The position numbers and the translations under genes were made by a program. Shown here piece after piece: positions 34,188 to 42,262 of a DNA stretch of 64,000 nucleotides. The notes beneath the pieces were generated by a model. That model was not told the DNA's origin, did no database searches, and worked only from the letters and a program-made list of their open reading frames with translations. The first letter of the stretch is position 1. Each line of letters opens with the position of its first letter. This DNA is from Hamadaea sp. (GTDB lineage Bacteria; Actinomycetota; Actinomycetes; Mycobacteriales; Micromonosporaceae), in the NCBI RefSeq assembly GCF_013362815.1, contig NZ_JABFVK010000031.1, forward strand, positions 124,001 to 188,000, read 5' to 3'.

Positions 34188-34769
34188 GTGACTGCGACAG
34201 ATCGGCCGGCTGACCCCCGCTACGAGTCCATGCGCCTGCGGGCGCTAGCTCATCCGTTGCGCTGGAAGCTGATCGACGTGGTAGCCAGGGAAGGTTCGGC
34301 CACGGCGACCAGGTGCGCCGAGGTGCTGGGTGAAAGCGTTGCCAGCTGTTGGTATCACCTAGGAATCCTGAGCAAATATGGCTATCTCGAAGCCGTCCCC
34401 GGCACGTCGGGCCGAGAGAAGCCGTGGCGCGCCGCGGCCGCGCTAAGCAAGGATCTCTCCGGCCGCACGGATGACGCCGAGACGCAGGCTGCGGGGTTGG
34501 CGGCTGCCAGCGCATTCATCGACCACGAGGCGGCTCGGGCTAAGGAACGAATTCGGCGTCTCGAAGACGAACCGGAGCAATGGCGAGCGACCAACGCGCT
34601 CGGCTCCGTCTCCGTCTTCGTCACGGTCGAGGAATTAGCCGAGGTCAAGGCCGAGCTTCTGGAAATCCTGCGGCGGTATGCGGATCGGACTGCAGACGTC
34701 GCAAGTCGGCCTACAGGATCGCGTGCTGCCCGAATCTTCGTCAGCTCCGGTATCGAACCGAGAGATTGA
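34188..34769 (+). CDS. ArsR-family transcriptional regulator
   Basis: A 193-residue wHTH regulator: MRLRALAHPLRWKLIDVVAREGSATATRCAEVLGESVASCWYHLGILSKYGYLEAVPGTSGREKPWRAA is an HTH_20/ArsR domain, followed by a coiled-coil-like acidic C-terminus (ARAKERIRRLEDEPEQWRA, VEELAEVKAELLEILRRYADRT). No metal-binding Cys cluster, so it probably senses an organic ligand. GTG 34188 coincides with the predicted transcription start (leaderless). It precedes an MFS exporter by 31 nt and likely represses it together with itself. Confidence 0.88.
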   Translation: MTATDRPADPRYESMRLRALAHPLRWKLIDVVAREGSATATRCAEVLGESVASCWYHLGILSKYGYLEAVPGTSGREKPWRAAAALSKDLSGRTDDAETQAAGLAAASAFIDHEAARAKERIRRLEDEPEQWRATNALGSVSVFVTVEELAEVKAELLEILRRYADRTADVASRPTGSRAARIFVSSGIEPRD

Positions 34770-34800
34770 TCAGCACCTCCCAAGCGAAAGGTGCGCTGCG

Positions 34801-36120
34801 ATGACCACCTCCGGGCTGTCCCAGAATCGGAACTGGCAACGCCTTTGGCGAGGCGAGGCCATCTCCGTCTTCGGCGACATGATCTTCATCGTGACGATCA
34901 TGCTCTGGATCGCCACAGAAATCGCCGCCGATAGACCTTGGGCGCCCGCCGCGGCAAGCGGTGCCCTGATCGCCACGGCCATCCCGGCCTTGGTTGTGGG
35001 TCCCGTCGCCGGCGTCTGGGTGGACCGCTGGAATCGGCGACGGACCATGCTGGTTGCCGACGGCGCGCGCGTTTTGCTCATCGCCAGTCTGCTGCTGATC
35101 CCCCTGCTGCGGCACACGATTTCCACCGCCGCGCAGCTGGCGATGGTCTATTCGGTGCTGGTCGCGACGAGTTGCTTCGCCCAATTCTTCAACCCGTCTC
35201 GGTTGGCCCTCGTCGGCGCGGTCGTCGACGAGGTCGACCAAACCCGTGCCTCGGGACAAATGCAGGCAATGGTGGCGCTGGCCCAAGTGCTTGGTCCGCC
35301 GTTGGCCGCGCCGCTGTTGGTGACCTTTGGCGTGCAGTGGGCACTAGTCGCCAATGCCTTGAGTTTCGCCATCTCGTGGCTATATGTTCGCGCCGTCGAG
35401 GTGCCGACGATCGAGGCGCCGGCGCGCTCGACCGTCATTGAGGAGTTCCGCGCCGGCATCCGGTTCTTCGCCGGCAACAAGGTTCTGGTCGGTATCGCGG
35501 TAGGTTCGGTCATCCTGATGGTGGGAGTCGGTGCGGTCAATTCGATGATCGTTTTCTTCATCCACGACAACTTGCATGTCTCTGTCGGCTGGGTCGGCGT
35601 CTTTTCGGCGGTCATCGGCGTGGGCGCCATCGGCGGCTCGATCACCACAGGCCTGCTGGCGGGCCTGGTCGGTCTGCGCCGGATCCCATGGCTGGGCCTG
35701 TTCGTCGGTGGCGCGTCGGTGATCGCTCTATCCCGGTGCACTGCGATTGCCCCAGCCTTGGCCGCAGGTTTGGTGCTAGGCATCGCGATCGGCGCGATCA
35801 ACGCCAGCGATCAACCCATTACCCTGCGCGTCACACCATCGGCGATGCTAGGCCGCGTCAGCGCCGTCTTCAGTCCGCTCCTTCAACTGGCCAACCTGAT
35901 GGGCATGGCGATGGCGGGCGTACTGGCCAGCGGCTGGTTGAGATCCATGCGTCACAACGTGTTCGGTGTGACGTTCGGTACCTACGACACGATGTTCGCC
36001 TGCGCGGGAATCCTGTTCATCGTGGCCGCCCTGGTGATGATTCGCCCGATGCGTCACCTACCCGAGCCTCCCTCGGGAGCCGACATTCGAGAAGAGGACG
36101 CTGCTCCAGTAACCATCTAA
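34801..36120 (+). CDS. MFS transporter (macrolide-efflux-like)
   Basis: A 439-residue, about 12-TM major facilitator: NRNWQRLWRGEAISVFGDMIF at the start, motif A-like GPVAGVWVDRWNRRRTMLVADGAR between TM2 and TM3, NPSRLALVGAVV, SMIVFFIHDNLHVS. This layout is of the MFS_3/Mef-type efflux group. ATG 34801 has AAAGG about 7 nt ahead. Cotranscribed with the ArsR gene, suggesting ligand-induced export of a drug or metabolite. Confidence 0.9.
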   Translation: MTTSGLSQNRNWQRLWRGEAISVFGDMIFIVTIMLWIATEIAADRPWAPAAASGALIATAIPALVVGPVAGVWVDRWNRRRTMLVADGARVLLIASLLLIPLLRHTISTAAQLAMVYSVLVATSCFAQFFNPSRLALVGAVVDEVDQTRASGQMQAMVALAQVLGPPLAAPLLVTFGVQWALVANALSFAISWLYVRAVEVPTIEAPARSTVIEEFRAGIRFFAGNKVLVGIAVGSVILMVGVGAVNSMIVFFIHDNLHVSVGWVGVFSAVIGVGAIGGSITTGLLAGLVGLRRIPWLGLFVGGASVIALSRCTAIAPALAAGLVLGIAIGAINASDQPITLRVTPSAMLGRVSAVFSPLLQLANLMGMAMAGVLASGWLRSMRHNVFGVTFGTYDTMFACAGILFIVAALVMIRPMRHLPEPPSGADIREEDAAPVTI

Positions 36121-36154
36121 TCGACGAGCGAGCACCGAGTGAGGTCGAGGCGAC

Positions 36155-36397
36155 GTGACGCAGACGCCACCAGTCCCGGAGTCGCCGTCGCGGAAGAAAC
36201 CTTCGCGAAGGACGAAGCTGTATCTGGTACACGTGCTTCTCGGCCAGACGGTCGGGTTGGTGGGCTTCACCATTGTCGCGGTGCGCTTCGTTCTGCACCC
36301 GCAAGGTCCTGTCGCGCTATCCGCGGCAGTGGCGGGCGCAGTCCTGTCCGCCGTGCGAATCGGATTCAAGATCCGGCGGTTCCGCCGGGAGAAATAG
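36155..36397 (+). CDS. Small membrane protein
   Basis: An 80-residue protein with a basic N-terminus (SRKKPSRRTK) and two hydrophobic segments (LYLVHVLLGQTVGLVGFTIVAVRFVL and GPVALSAAVAGAVLSAVRIGFKI). Family not recognised. GTG 36155 follows GAGG by 4 nt. It lies 34 nt after the MFS gene on the same strand and may belong to that transcript. Confidence 0.6.
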   Translation: MTQTPPVPESPSRKKPSRRTKLYLVHVLLGQTVGLVGFTIVAVRFVLHPQGPVALSAAVAGAVLSAVRIGFKIRRFRREK

Positions 36398-36415
36398 TGT
36401 GAGTACGGGCGAGGA

Positions 36416-36539
36416 CTAGATCGCTTCGGTTCCGGCTGCCACGGCTGCGTACGCCGCAGCGGCCAGCTGAGCTGGGCTCACCGGTACGCCAGGAATGCTC
36501 GGACGGCGTACGACCGCCGTTGAGCCAGACCTTGATCAT
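36416..36539 (-). pseudogene. N-terminal remnant of a BKACE/DUF849 (3-keto-5-aminohexanoate cleavage-type) gene
   Basis: From ATG 36539 the minus strand reads MIKVWLNGGRTPSEHS, then after a frame change reads IPGVPVSPAQLAAAAYAAVAAGTEAI and stops at TAG 36416. Joined, these resemble the first ~45 residues of actinomycete BKACE proteins (xKVCLNGGR...VPVTPxELAxxAxAAVAAGAEAVHxHP). The rest of the gene is absent. Probably a frameshifted, truncated relic left by a deletion. The call is from memory of family consensus, so moderate. Confidence 0.5.
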
Positions 36540-36645
36540 GGTGACGTCCACGCGTCGATCGTCGCATCTTCCGTCTTCGGGACTGCGCCGCTTGTCCGGC
36601 CGCCCTATACTTCCGCCGCAGACTTGATGATCAACGGGGGAGCAG

Positions 36646-38010
36646 ATGAGGATGAACAGGCGACGAGTGATCGCGGTCGGCGGTGCGGTGGTGGTGGCGA
36701 CTGCGTTGGGCTCGGAGCAGTCGGCGACGGCCGCGCCCGCCTACACAGTGACTGTTAGCACCGTGGTCGGCGACCGGACGCGCATGTCCCTCCATGTCAT
36801 GGGGTCGGAGCCGGTCGGCTCGATCAAAGCCGACATCCGTGACAATGACGGCTCGGTGCTGGCGACGCTGACGGACTTCAGGCTGAAGTCCGGTACGCCG
36901 ACCGACAGTTGGTGGCAGAGTGCTGATCACGCCTCGCTGCCGAGACTCGACGTATACGACGTCACCGTTGAGATCGTGGCCGCCACCGGTGGCGATCCCT
37001 TTGTCGGCCAGTGTCCGAGGTCGCTCGGTTACTATGCCGACACCTTCTTCGACGATCTCTCGATCACCCCTCCGATCATCGACTTCGACCATCGCGAAGT
37101 GCTGATCGCCGCCACCCTGGCGTGGGAAGATCCGGCGACCCGAGTGCACACACCGCTGCCCGGCCGCACTGTGTCCATGGACGTCGTGTTCCGCGACCAA
37201 ACCAATCTGCCTGTTCTGCGGGCGACGGCGACGACCGACGAAGCTGGCCGTTTCGAGTTCCGGGAGCCGTTTCCGACCGAAGCCCGGATCGACCTGAACT
37301 TCTATTACGAATGGCCCTACAACTTTGTGAGCGGCAGCGCCAGCGTCGGCAGCTCGATCAGGCAAAGCAGGCTGTCGCTAGCGGCACCTGAGTCGGAGGT
37401 CGAATATGGCGACCCGATCCACCTGGTAGGAAAGCTGGAGATGCTCGTCACCGGGGCTTGGGTACCGTATGCGGGTCAGACGATTCTGCTCGGCGACTAT
37501 GGGTCATTCCGAAGGGCCACGACGGACGACGACGGGAAGTTCGATTTCGTCGTCCCCGCTGGCAACGGAACCTACAAGGCGTCTTTCGCACCGTATCTCG
37601 ATGGCGACTATCTCATCGAACCAGCGAGCGCGAGTGCGGAGTTCGCGAAGGCGTACTACCACTTGGCGTTCGCGGAGAAGGACACATATCTCTGGCATCA
37701 CGGTGGCGATCTCTGGCAGATGCAGGGGCGGGTGGATTGCCCGGACGGGACCTCGCCGGCTTCCGTGACCCTCCAGATCGAGACCAAGGTGGGTGGAGCG
37801 ACGACCTGGTCGACAGCCTTGACTAAGGTGCTGTACGGGTCGTACAGCTTCTGGGAGGATCTGACACTCCCCGACCCCACCTACGTCCGCGCCAGGGTTG
37901 CCCCTGCCGGCCAGTTCCTTGGGGCGGTGAGTAGAACGTTCTACAACCGGAGCGGCTTTCCGCGGCGAACCGTCGGCACCCAGCCGCCGACCCCGCTGCC
38001 GCGGCGGTAG
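36646..38010 (+). CDS. Secreted beta-sandwich (Ig-like repeat) protein
   Basis: A 454-residue precursor. The signal peptide (MRMNRRRVIAVGGAVVVATALGSEQSATAAPA) has an Arg-rich start suggestive of Tat. The mature protein is beta-rich with repeated carboxypeptidase-regulatory/Ig-like blocks (LPGRTVSMDVVFRDQTNLPVLRATATTDEAGRFEFREPF; YAGQTILLGDYGSFRRATTDDDGKFDFVVPAGNGTYKASF). The 'TTDExGxFxF' pattern is of bacterial Ig/TTR-like domains found in surface proteins. No catalytic motif. ATG 36646 follows GGGGGAGCAG; ATG 36652 is also possible. Confidence 0.72.
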   Translation: MRMNRRRVIAVGGAVVVATALGSEQSATAAPAYTVTVSTVVGDRTRMSLHVMGSEPVGSIKADIRDNDGSVLATLTDFRLKSGTPTDSWWQSADHASLPRLDVYDVTVEIVAATGGDPFVGQCPRSLGYYADTFFDDLSITPPIIDFDHREVLIAATLAWEDPATRVHTPLPGRTVSMDVVFRDQTNLPVLRATATTDEAGRFEFREPFPTEARIDLNFYYEWPYNFVSGSASVGSSIRQSRLSLAAPESEVEYGDPIHLVGKLEMLVTGAWVPYAGQTILLGDYGSFRRATTDDDGKFDFVVPAGNGTYKASFAPYLDGDYLIEPASASAEFAKAYYHLAFAEKDTYLWHHGGDLWQMQGRVDCPDGTSPASVTLQIETKVGGATTWSTALTKVLYGSYSFWEDLTLPDPTYVRARVAPAGQFLGAVSRTFYNRSGFPRRTVGTQPPTPLPRR

Positions 38011-38013
38011 ACC

Positions 38014-38048
38014 GAGCTCCGGCGGCGCAATACCGAGCCGCCGAGCTC
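38014..38048. terminator. Bidirectional terminator
   Basis: GAGCTCCGGCGGC (38014-38026) pairs with GCCGCCGAGCTC (38037-38048) with one bulged C. It separates the secreted protein gene from the end of the biosynthetic cluster. Confidence 0.65.
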
Positions 38049-38373
38049 AGTCGGGGGCGGCGAAGACCTGCTTGGCGACGTTCATCGCGGACACCGCCTT
38101 CGGCCAGCCGGCGTAGAACGCGAGGTGGGTGATCGCCTCGACGAGTTCGGCCTCGGTCAGCCCGTTCTGCACGGCGAACTTCAGGTGGAAGGGCAGCTGC
38201 TCGGTGTTGCCGCCGGTCACCAGTGCTGCGACGGTGATGAGGCTGCGGTCGCGCGGAGCCAGTTCGGCGCGGCCCCACACCTTGTCGAACAAGTCGTCGG
38301 TGAAGCCGACGAACGCGGGTGCGAAGTCGCCGAACATCTGTTGGACCGCGGACGGCTGCTTGTCGTCTTCCAT
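38047..38373 (-). CDS. Carboxymuconolactone decarboxylase (CMD/AhpD-like) family protein
   Basis: A 108-residue protein with the CMD fold sequence AELAPRDRSLITVAALVTGGNTEQLPFHLKFAVQNGLTEAELVEAITHLAFYAGWPKAVSAMNVAKQVF. There is no CxxC pair, so it is not an AhpD-type reductase; gamma-CMD-like members decarboxylate or act as small cofactor-free enzymes. ATG 38373 has GGAGG 5 nt upstream. It is the last gene of the biosynthetic cluster, separated from the ligase upstream by a 14-bp palindrome and may have its own promoter. Confidence 0.88.
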   Translation of the reverse strand: MEDDKQPSAVQQMFGDFAPAFVGFTDDLFDKVWGRAELAPRDRSLITVAALVTGGNTEQLPFHLKFAVQNGLTEAELVEAITHLAFYAGWPKAVSAMNVAKQVFAAPD

Positions 38374-38415
38374 GCGTACCTCCGGCAGCGCCCTTCTGTG
38401 CGGGTGGGGTGAGAA

Positions 38416-38447
38416 CCCTATTCGGTGGCAAATGCTACCGAATAGGG
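38416..38447. promoter_or_regulatory. Large AT-containing palindrome between ligase and CMD genes
   Basis: CCCTATTCGGTGGC (38416-38429), loop AAAT, GCTACCGAATAGGG (38434-38447): 14-bp arms with one mismatch. It lies 3 nt past the ligase stop and 43 nt upstream of the CMD ATG, so it may be the ligase terminator or an operator for the CMD gene. Confidence 0.6.
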
Positions 38448-38450
38448 AAG

Positions 38451-39707
38451 TCAGTCGGAGATCGGGCGCTCGTCGACGACCTGCACGAGTTTGCCCGTAC
38501 GCGGATTGGTCACCAGGCCGTCGCGTGCCACCCATTCGACCCCGAGCGGGTGGATCGCGCCGACCGCGACTTCTTCCGGATACATCGGTCGGGCGGCGTA
38601 CACGGCTTCGATCAGGCGCTCGCTCAACCCGGCCGGTGGTTCGTCCAGGCTGGCCAGGCGCAGGATGAGGCCGTTCTTGCCGTCCCAGCGACGGGTCACC
38701 AGCTGCATACCGGTGATGACCCGGTCGGTGTCGGCTTCGATGAGGACCGCGCGGATGTCCTCCGTCGGCATCGACACCGCGCCGAGCCGGGCGCCTTCGC
38801 CGGATCGGCCCATCAGCCGGAACCGCTGGAGTTCGGGGTCGACCCATTCGGCGCGGTCCCCGGCGGGGTACCGGATGATCGGCATCAGCGTGCGGAACAG
38901 GTTCGTGACGATGACCCGGCCGACGACGCCGGTCTCGGTGATCGGCTCGCCGGTGACGTCGTCGACGATCTCGATGAGGGTGCGGTTGGGGAATGCTTCG
39001 TGGACGCGTACGTCGTCGCCGGGCACGGGCGCGCCGACGAGGCCGGCGTCGACCGAGGCGTAGCCGAGGGAGGCGATGGCGGCCTTCGGGAAGGCGCGGC
39101 TCAGCAACGGCCGCAGGTCGTTGAAGAGGATGTCCCCGGCGAAGAGCACGAGGTCGATGCACGTCGCCGAATACCCGGTACGCACGATGTGCTCCGCCAG
39201 CGACGCGAGCTTCATGGGTTCGCCCGCGACGACGTCGACGCCGAAGTCGTCGATCAGGTGCACGATGTACTCGTCGGACGCGCCGCCGACCGGCAGGCGT
39301 ACGTTGTCGACCGGTGCGTGGTGCAGTGCGCCCTCGATGTAGAGGAAGCCGCCGTAGAGTTCGCCCGCCCGGAACAGGTTGGCCACCTTCTGCCCGGGAC
39401 GCAGCCCGGCCTGCACCATCCCGGCGCCGAAGGCGGTCAGCGAATCGGCGTGCTCGGTACGCGTCCACGGCGAGAACTTGGGCGCACCGGTCGTGCCACC
39501 GGACTTGTAGACCCCGGCGTCGGTCAGCGGGCCGGTCAGCAGCTGGTTGTCCGGCCAGCGGTTGGCCGCCCAGAAGGCGTTCTGGTCCACGATGGGCAGC
39601 TGTGTGACGTGGGTGACGACGGGCGGCACGTCGCGGTAGAGGTCGGCGTAGAACGGCGAGTTGCGGCGGGCGAAGTCGACGAGGTCGGCGAGCGACTTGG
39701 CGGGCAT
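38451..39707 (-). CDS. Adenylate-forming ligase, phenylacetate-CoA ligase (PaaK)-like
   Basis: A 418-residue protein of the PaaK/coenzyme F390 synthetase-like branch of adenylating enzymes: FYADLYRDVPP near the N-terminus, AMP-binding loop YKSGGTTGAPKFSPWT, DDFGVDVVAGEPMKLASLAEHIV, LFAGDILF, LGYASVDAGL, MPIIRYPAGD (hinge-region RYxxGD) and LMGRSGEGARLGA. C-terminal subdomain ends with EWVARDGLVTNPRTGKLVQVVDERP. It should activate a carboxylic acid as acyl-AMP, then transfer to CoA or a carrier. ATG 39707 has GGGAG at 5 nt. One of two PaaK-like ligases in the cluster. Confidence 0.85.
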   Translation of the reverse strand: MPAKSLADLVDFARRNSPFYADLYRDVPPVVTHVTQLPIVDQNAFWAANRWPDNQLLTGPLTDAGVYKSGGTTGAPKFSPWTRTEHADSLTAFGAGMVQAGLRPGQKVANLFRAGELYGGFLYIEGALHHAPVDNVRLPVGGASDEYIVHLIDDFGVDVVAGEPMKLASLAEHIVRTGYSATCIDLVLFAGDILFNDLRPLLSRAFPKAAIASLGYASVDAGLVGAPVPGDDVRVHEAFPNRTLIEIVDDVTGEPITETGVVGRVIVTNLFRTLMPIIRYPAGDRAEWVDPELQRFRLMGRSGEGARLGAVSMPTEDIRAVLIEADTDRVITGMQLVTRRWDGKNGLILRLASLDEPPAGLSERLIEAVYAARPMYPEEVAVGAIHPLGVEWVARDGLVTNPRTGKLVQVVDERPISD

Positions 39708-39729
39708 GTCCACTCCCAGAATCGGTGAA

Positions 39730-40125
39730 TCAACGGATGGCGGCGACGGTCATGCTGGTGCCGCGGAACACGGCGACGATCTCGGAGAGTGAGCCGAGGG
39801 TGTCGTGGCGGGTGATGGTGACGTCGTAGACGCCGCTGCGGCCGTAGCGCTCGACTTCGATCGCCTGGGCGACGAGGTGGTCGTCGACCGCCGCTGGTCG
39901 CAGGAACGTCACTTGCGCGTTCTGCGCGACGGCGGGCCGGCCGTGGCTGTTGCTCGCGTACGCGAAGGCGGCGTCGGCGAGCAGGAAGAGATAACCGCCG
40001 TGCACGATGCCGTGCAGGTTGGCCATCGCCGGGGTGGTCCGCATGCGTACGCGGGCCCGGCCGGCGGCCACCTCTTCCAGCTCAATGCCGAGCGCGAGGC
40101 ACGCGGGATCCTCGACGACGTTCAT
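39730..40125 (-). CDS. PaaI-type hotdog thioesterase
   Basis: A 131-residue single hotdog domain with RMRTTPAMANLHGIVHGGYLFLLADAAFAYASNSHG: the HGGxxFxxxD pattern of PaaI/4HBT thioesterases, and AVAQNAQVTFLRPA. It should hydrolyse acyl-CoA or acyl-carrier thioesters. Start overlaps the SDR stop by 4 nt. In the cluster it could release a product or proof-read activated intermediates. Confidence 0.9.
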   Translation of the reverse strand: MNVVEDPACLALGIELEEVAAGRARVRMRTTPAMANLHGIVHGGYLFLLADAAFAYASNSHGRPAVAQNAQVTFLRPAAVDDHLVAQAIEVERYGRSGVYDVTITRHDTLGSLSEIVAVFRGTSMTVAAIR

Positions 40126-40985
40126 CCGGCGACCTCAGGAGATGAGCCGATCCAGGTAGCGGCCAAGGTCTGGACTCGGCGGCCGTCGCGGTCGGTCAGC
40201 TTCTCGGCGAGGTAGTCCTCGACCCAGTCGCTGGTCGCGACGCGGAACGGCGGGTCGTCGGCGGTCAGCGTATGCACGACGACGTCGGCCACCTCCTGCG
40301 TCTTCTGCCCGGCCCCCTCCCAGCCCTGACTGACCACCCAGTCGAAGTACGCGGCGAAGGTGGGCGCGTAGTCGCCGGAGATGGCCTGGATGGTCTTGCG
40401 GTTGATGTCGGGGAAATGGCCGAACCGGGTGCCGGGAACGAACCCGGGGACGACGACGGACACCGCGACGCCGTGGGCGCGCGCCACCGGGGCGAGGCTT
40501 TCCATGAAGCCTTCGACGGCGAACTTTGCCGCGCAGTAGGCCTCGTTGAACGGCTGCCCGACGACGCCGTGGACGCTGCCGATCGTCACCAAACGGCCAC
40601 CGGCGGCCCGGAGCAACGGCATCGCGAGGCGGCTGACCTCGATGACGCCGAAGAAGTTCACCTCCAGGTTGGCCCGCAGATTGTCCATCGTGGACATCTC
40701 CATGGTCGGGTCGAAGTTGGAGATGCCCGCGTTGTTGACCACCGCGTCCAGCCGCCCGTAGTGCTCGGCCACGGCGGTCACACAGTCGGCCACTGAACCG
40801 GCGTCGGTCACGTCCATTCGGCGTACATCTAAAGTCACGCCGGCCGCATCAGCCGCGGACAGCAAGTCCTGCGCGCGGCTGGGATCGCGCAGCGTGGCGA
40901 CGACCGAATAGCCGGCTTGCGCGGCGGTGATCGCCGTCGCGAGGCCGATGCCCGACGACGTGCCGGTGATCAGGACGGTTTTCAC
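40122..40985 (-). CDS. Short-chain dehydrogenase/reductase
   Basis: A 287-residue SDR: TGTSSGIG (8-15), NNAG, SVHG with catalytic Ser, YCAAKFA (Tyr/Lys) and a VPGFVPGTRFGHFPD substrate loop. The C-terminus (about 70 residues, PPFRVATSDWVEDYLAEKL) is as in long SDRs acting on larger substrates. GTG 40985 overlaps the MFS stop (GTGA), GGAG is upstream. Predicted cluster oxidoreductase. Confidence 0.88.
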   Translation of the reverse strand: MKTVLITGTSSGIGLATAITAAQAGYSVVATLRDPSRAQDLLSAADAAGVTLDVRRMDVTDAGSVADCVTAVAEHYGRLDAVVNNAGISNFDPTMEMSTMDNLRANLEVNFFGVIEVSRLAMPLLRAAGGRLVTIGSVHGVVGQPFNEAYCAAKFAVEGFMESLAPVARAHGVAVSVVVPGFVPGTRFGHFPDINRKTIQAISGDYAPTFAAYFDWVVSQGWEGAGQKTQEVADVVVHTLTADDPPFRVATSDWVEDYLAEKLTDRDGRRVQTLAATWIGSSPEVAG

Positions 40986-42262
40986 GTCGCACTCTCCGCG
41001 AGCTGGACCGGAGCCTGGGTGGTCGTGGCGCGCCGGGCGTCGTCGAGCAGGGGCTGGACGCGGATCGCCGAGACGAATGAGAACGCCGCGAGGATGGTGC
41101 CGCCCGCCATGGTCCAGCGGGCCGCGTTCAGCACGCCGAGCGGCTCGGTGAGCAGGTCCACCGCGATGCCGCCGACCACCGCCGCGAGCGGGATGACGCC
41201 CCAGGTCAGTGTGCGGAACGCGGCGTGCATGACGCCCTGGTTCTCGGCGCTCATCCGAGACTGGCGAGTGGGCGCGCTGCAGACGTTGATGCACGACATG
41301 AAGAAGCCGTAGCAGCCCATGGTCGCGGCGATCACCGGTCCGGCGGGCAACGTGGGCGCGGCCAGCACGCCGAGGCCGACCAGGCAATGCAGCAGCAGCG
41401 CCCAGGCCATGGTCCGGCCGGTGCCGAGCCGTTCGGCGATCTTCGGGGCGACGATCGCGCCGAGGACCGCGCCGACGGCGGCGACCGACATCGCCGCGCC
41501 GTAGACGCCGACCGACAACCCCAGACCCCGGTACGCGAGAATCGGCAGCACGGTGACGAAGATCGGCCCGCCGGAGTTGAGGGTGATCGCGGCGACGCAG
41601 ACCCGGCGCAGCACCGGATCGGCCCAGTTGAGCCGGAATCCGAGCGTCAGCCGCGACCAGACCGAGCCCTCCTGGATCGTCTTGACGCCCCAGGGCCGCA
41701 TGGTCCGGAAGCAGACCGCCGAGACCAGGTAGCTGGCGGCGTCGACGAGCAGAGCGGCGACCCCGAGCGCGCTGTAGAGCCCGGCGGCGATCGACGGCCC
41801 GGCCACCTCCGACACCGACCGGGTGCCTTCCAGCCGGGCGTACGCGCGGACCAGCTTGTCGGACTCCATGGCGGCGGGCACGGCGACCAGCGCGCCGACG
41901 TTGAAGAAGATCGTCGCGCCGCTGATGACGGCGACACAGGCGAACAGCAGGGGAGTGGACAGCGCGTCGAGCCAGTACGCGACCGGGACGACGAGCACGG
42001 CGACGAGCCGGATCAGATCGCACGCGAGCATCGTCAGGCGCTTGTCGAGGCGGTCGACGAGTACGCCCGCGATCGGCCCGATCAGCGGTATGCCGAGGTA
42101 CTGAGCCATCGCCACGATGCCGACTTCGAGAGCCGAGGAGTGCAGCGCGAAGATCATCACCGTCGGCACCACGAAGATCGTGATGCGGTCGCCGATGTTG
42201 CTGACCGCCTGCCCGGACCAGTACAGGTTGAACTGCCGGCCGAGGGACACCATCTTGGTCAC
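40982..42262 (-). CDS. MFS transporter (cluster exporter)
   Basis: A 426-residue, about 12-TM transporter: FNLYWSGQAVSNIGDRITIFVVP, motif A-like IAGVLVDRLDKRLTMLACDL, SEVAGPSIAAGLYSALG. Same MFS_3 efflux group as the ArsR-linked exporter, though sequence-distinct. GTG 42262 overlaps the stop of the PaaK-like ligase gene by 4 nt; its stop overlaps the SDR start. Likely exports the cluster's product and gives self-protection. Confidence 0.88.
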   Translation of the reverse strand: MTKMVSLGRQFNLYWSGQAVSNIGDRITIFVVPTVMIFALHSSALEVGIVAMAQYLGIPLIGPIAGVLVDRLDKRLTMLACDLIRLVAVLVVPVAYWLDALSTPLLFACVAVISGATIFFNVGALVAVPAAMESDKLVRAYARLEGTRSVSEVAGPSIAAGLYSALGVAALLVDAASYLVSAVCFRTMRPWGVKTIQEGSVWSRLTLGFRLNWADPVLRRVCVAAITLNSGGPIFVTVLPILAYRGLGLSVGVYGAAMSVAAVGAVLGAIVAPKIAERLGTGRTMAWALLLHCLVGLGVLAAPTLPAGPVIAATMGCYGFFMSCINVCSAPTRQSRMSAENQGVMHAAFRTLTWGVIPLAAVVGGIAVDLLTEPLGVLNAARWTMAGGTILAAFSFVSAIRVQPLLDDARRATTTQAPVQLAESAT

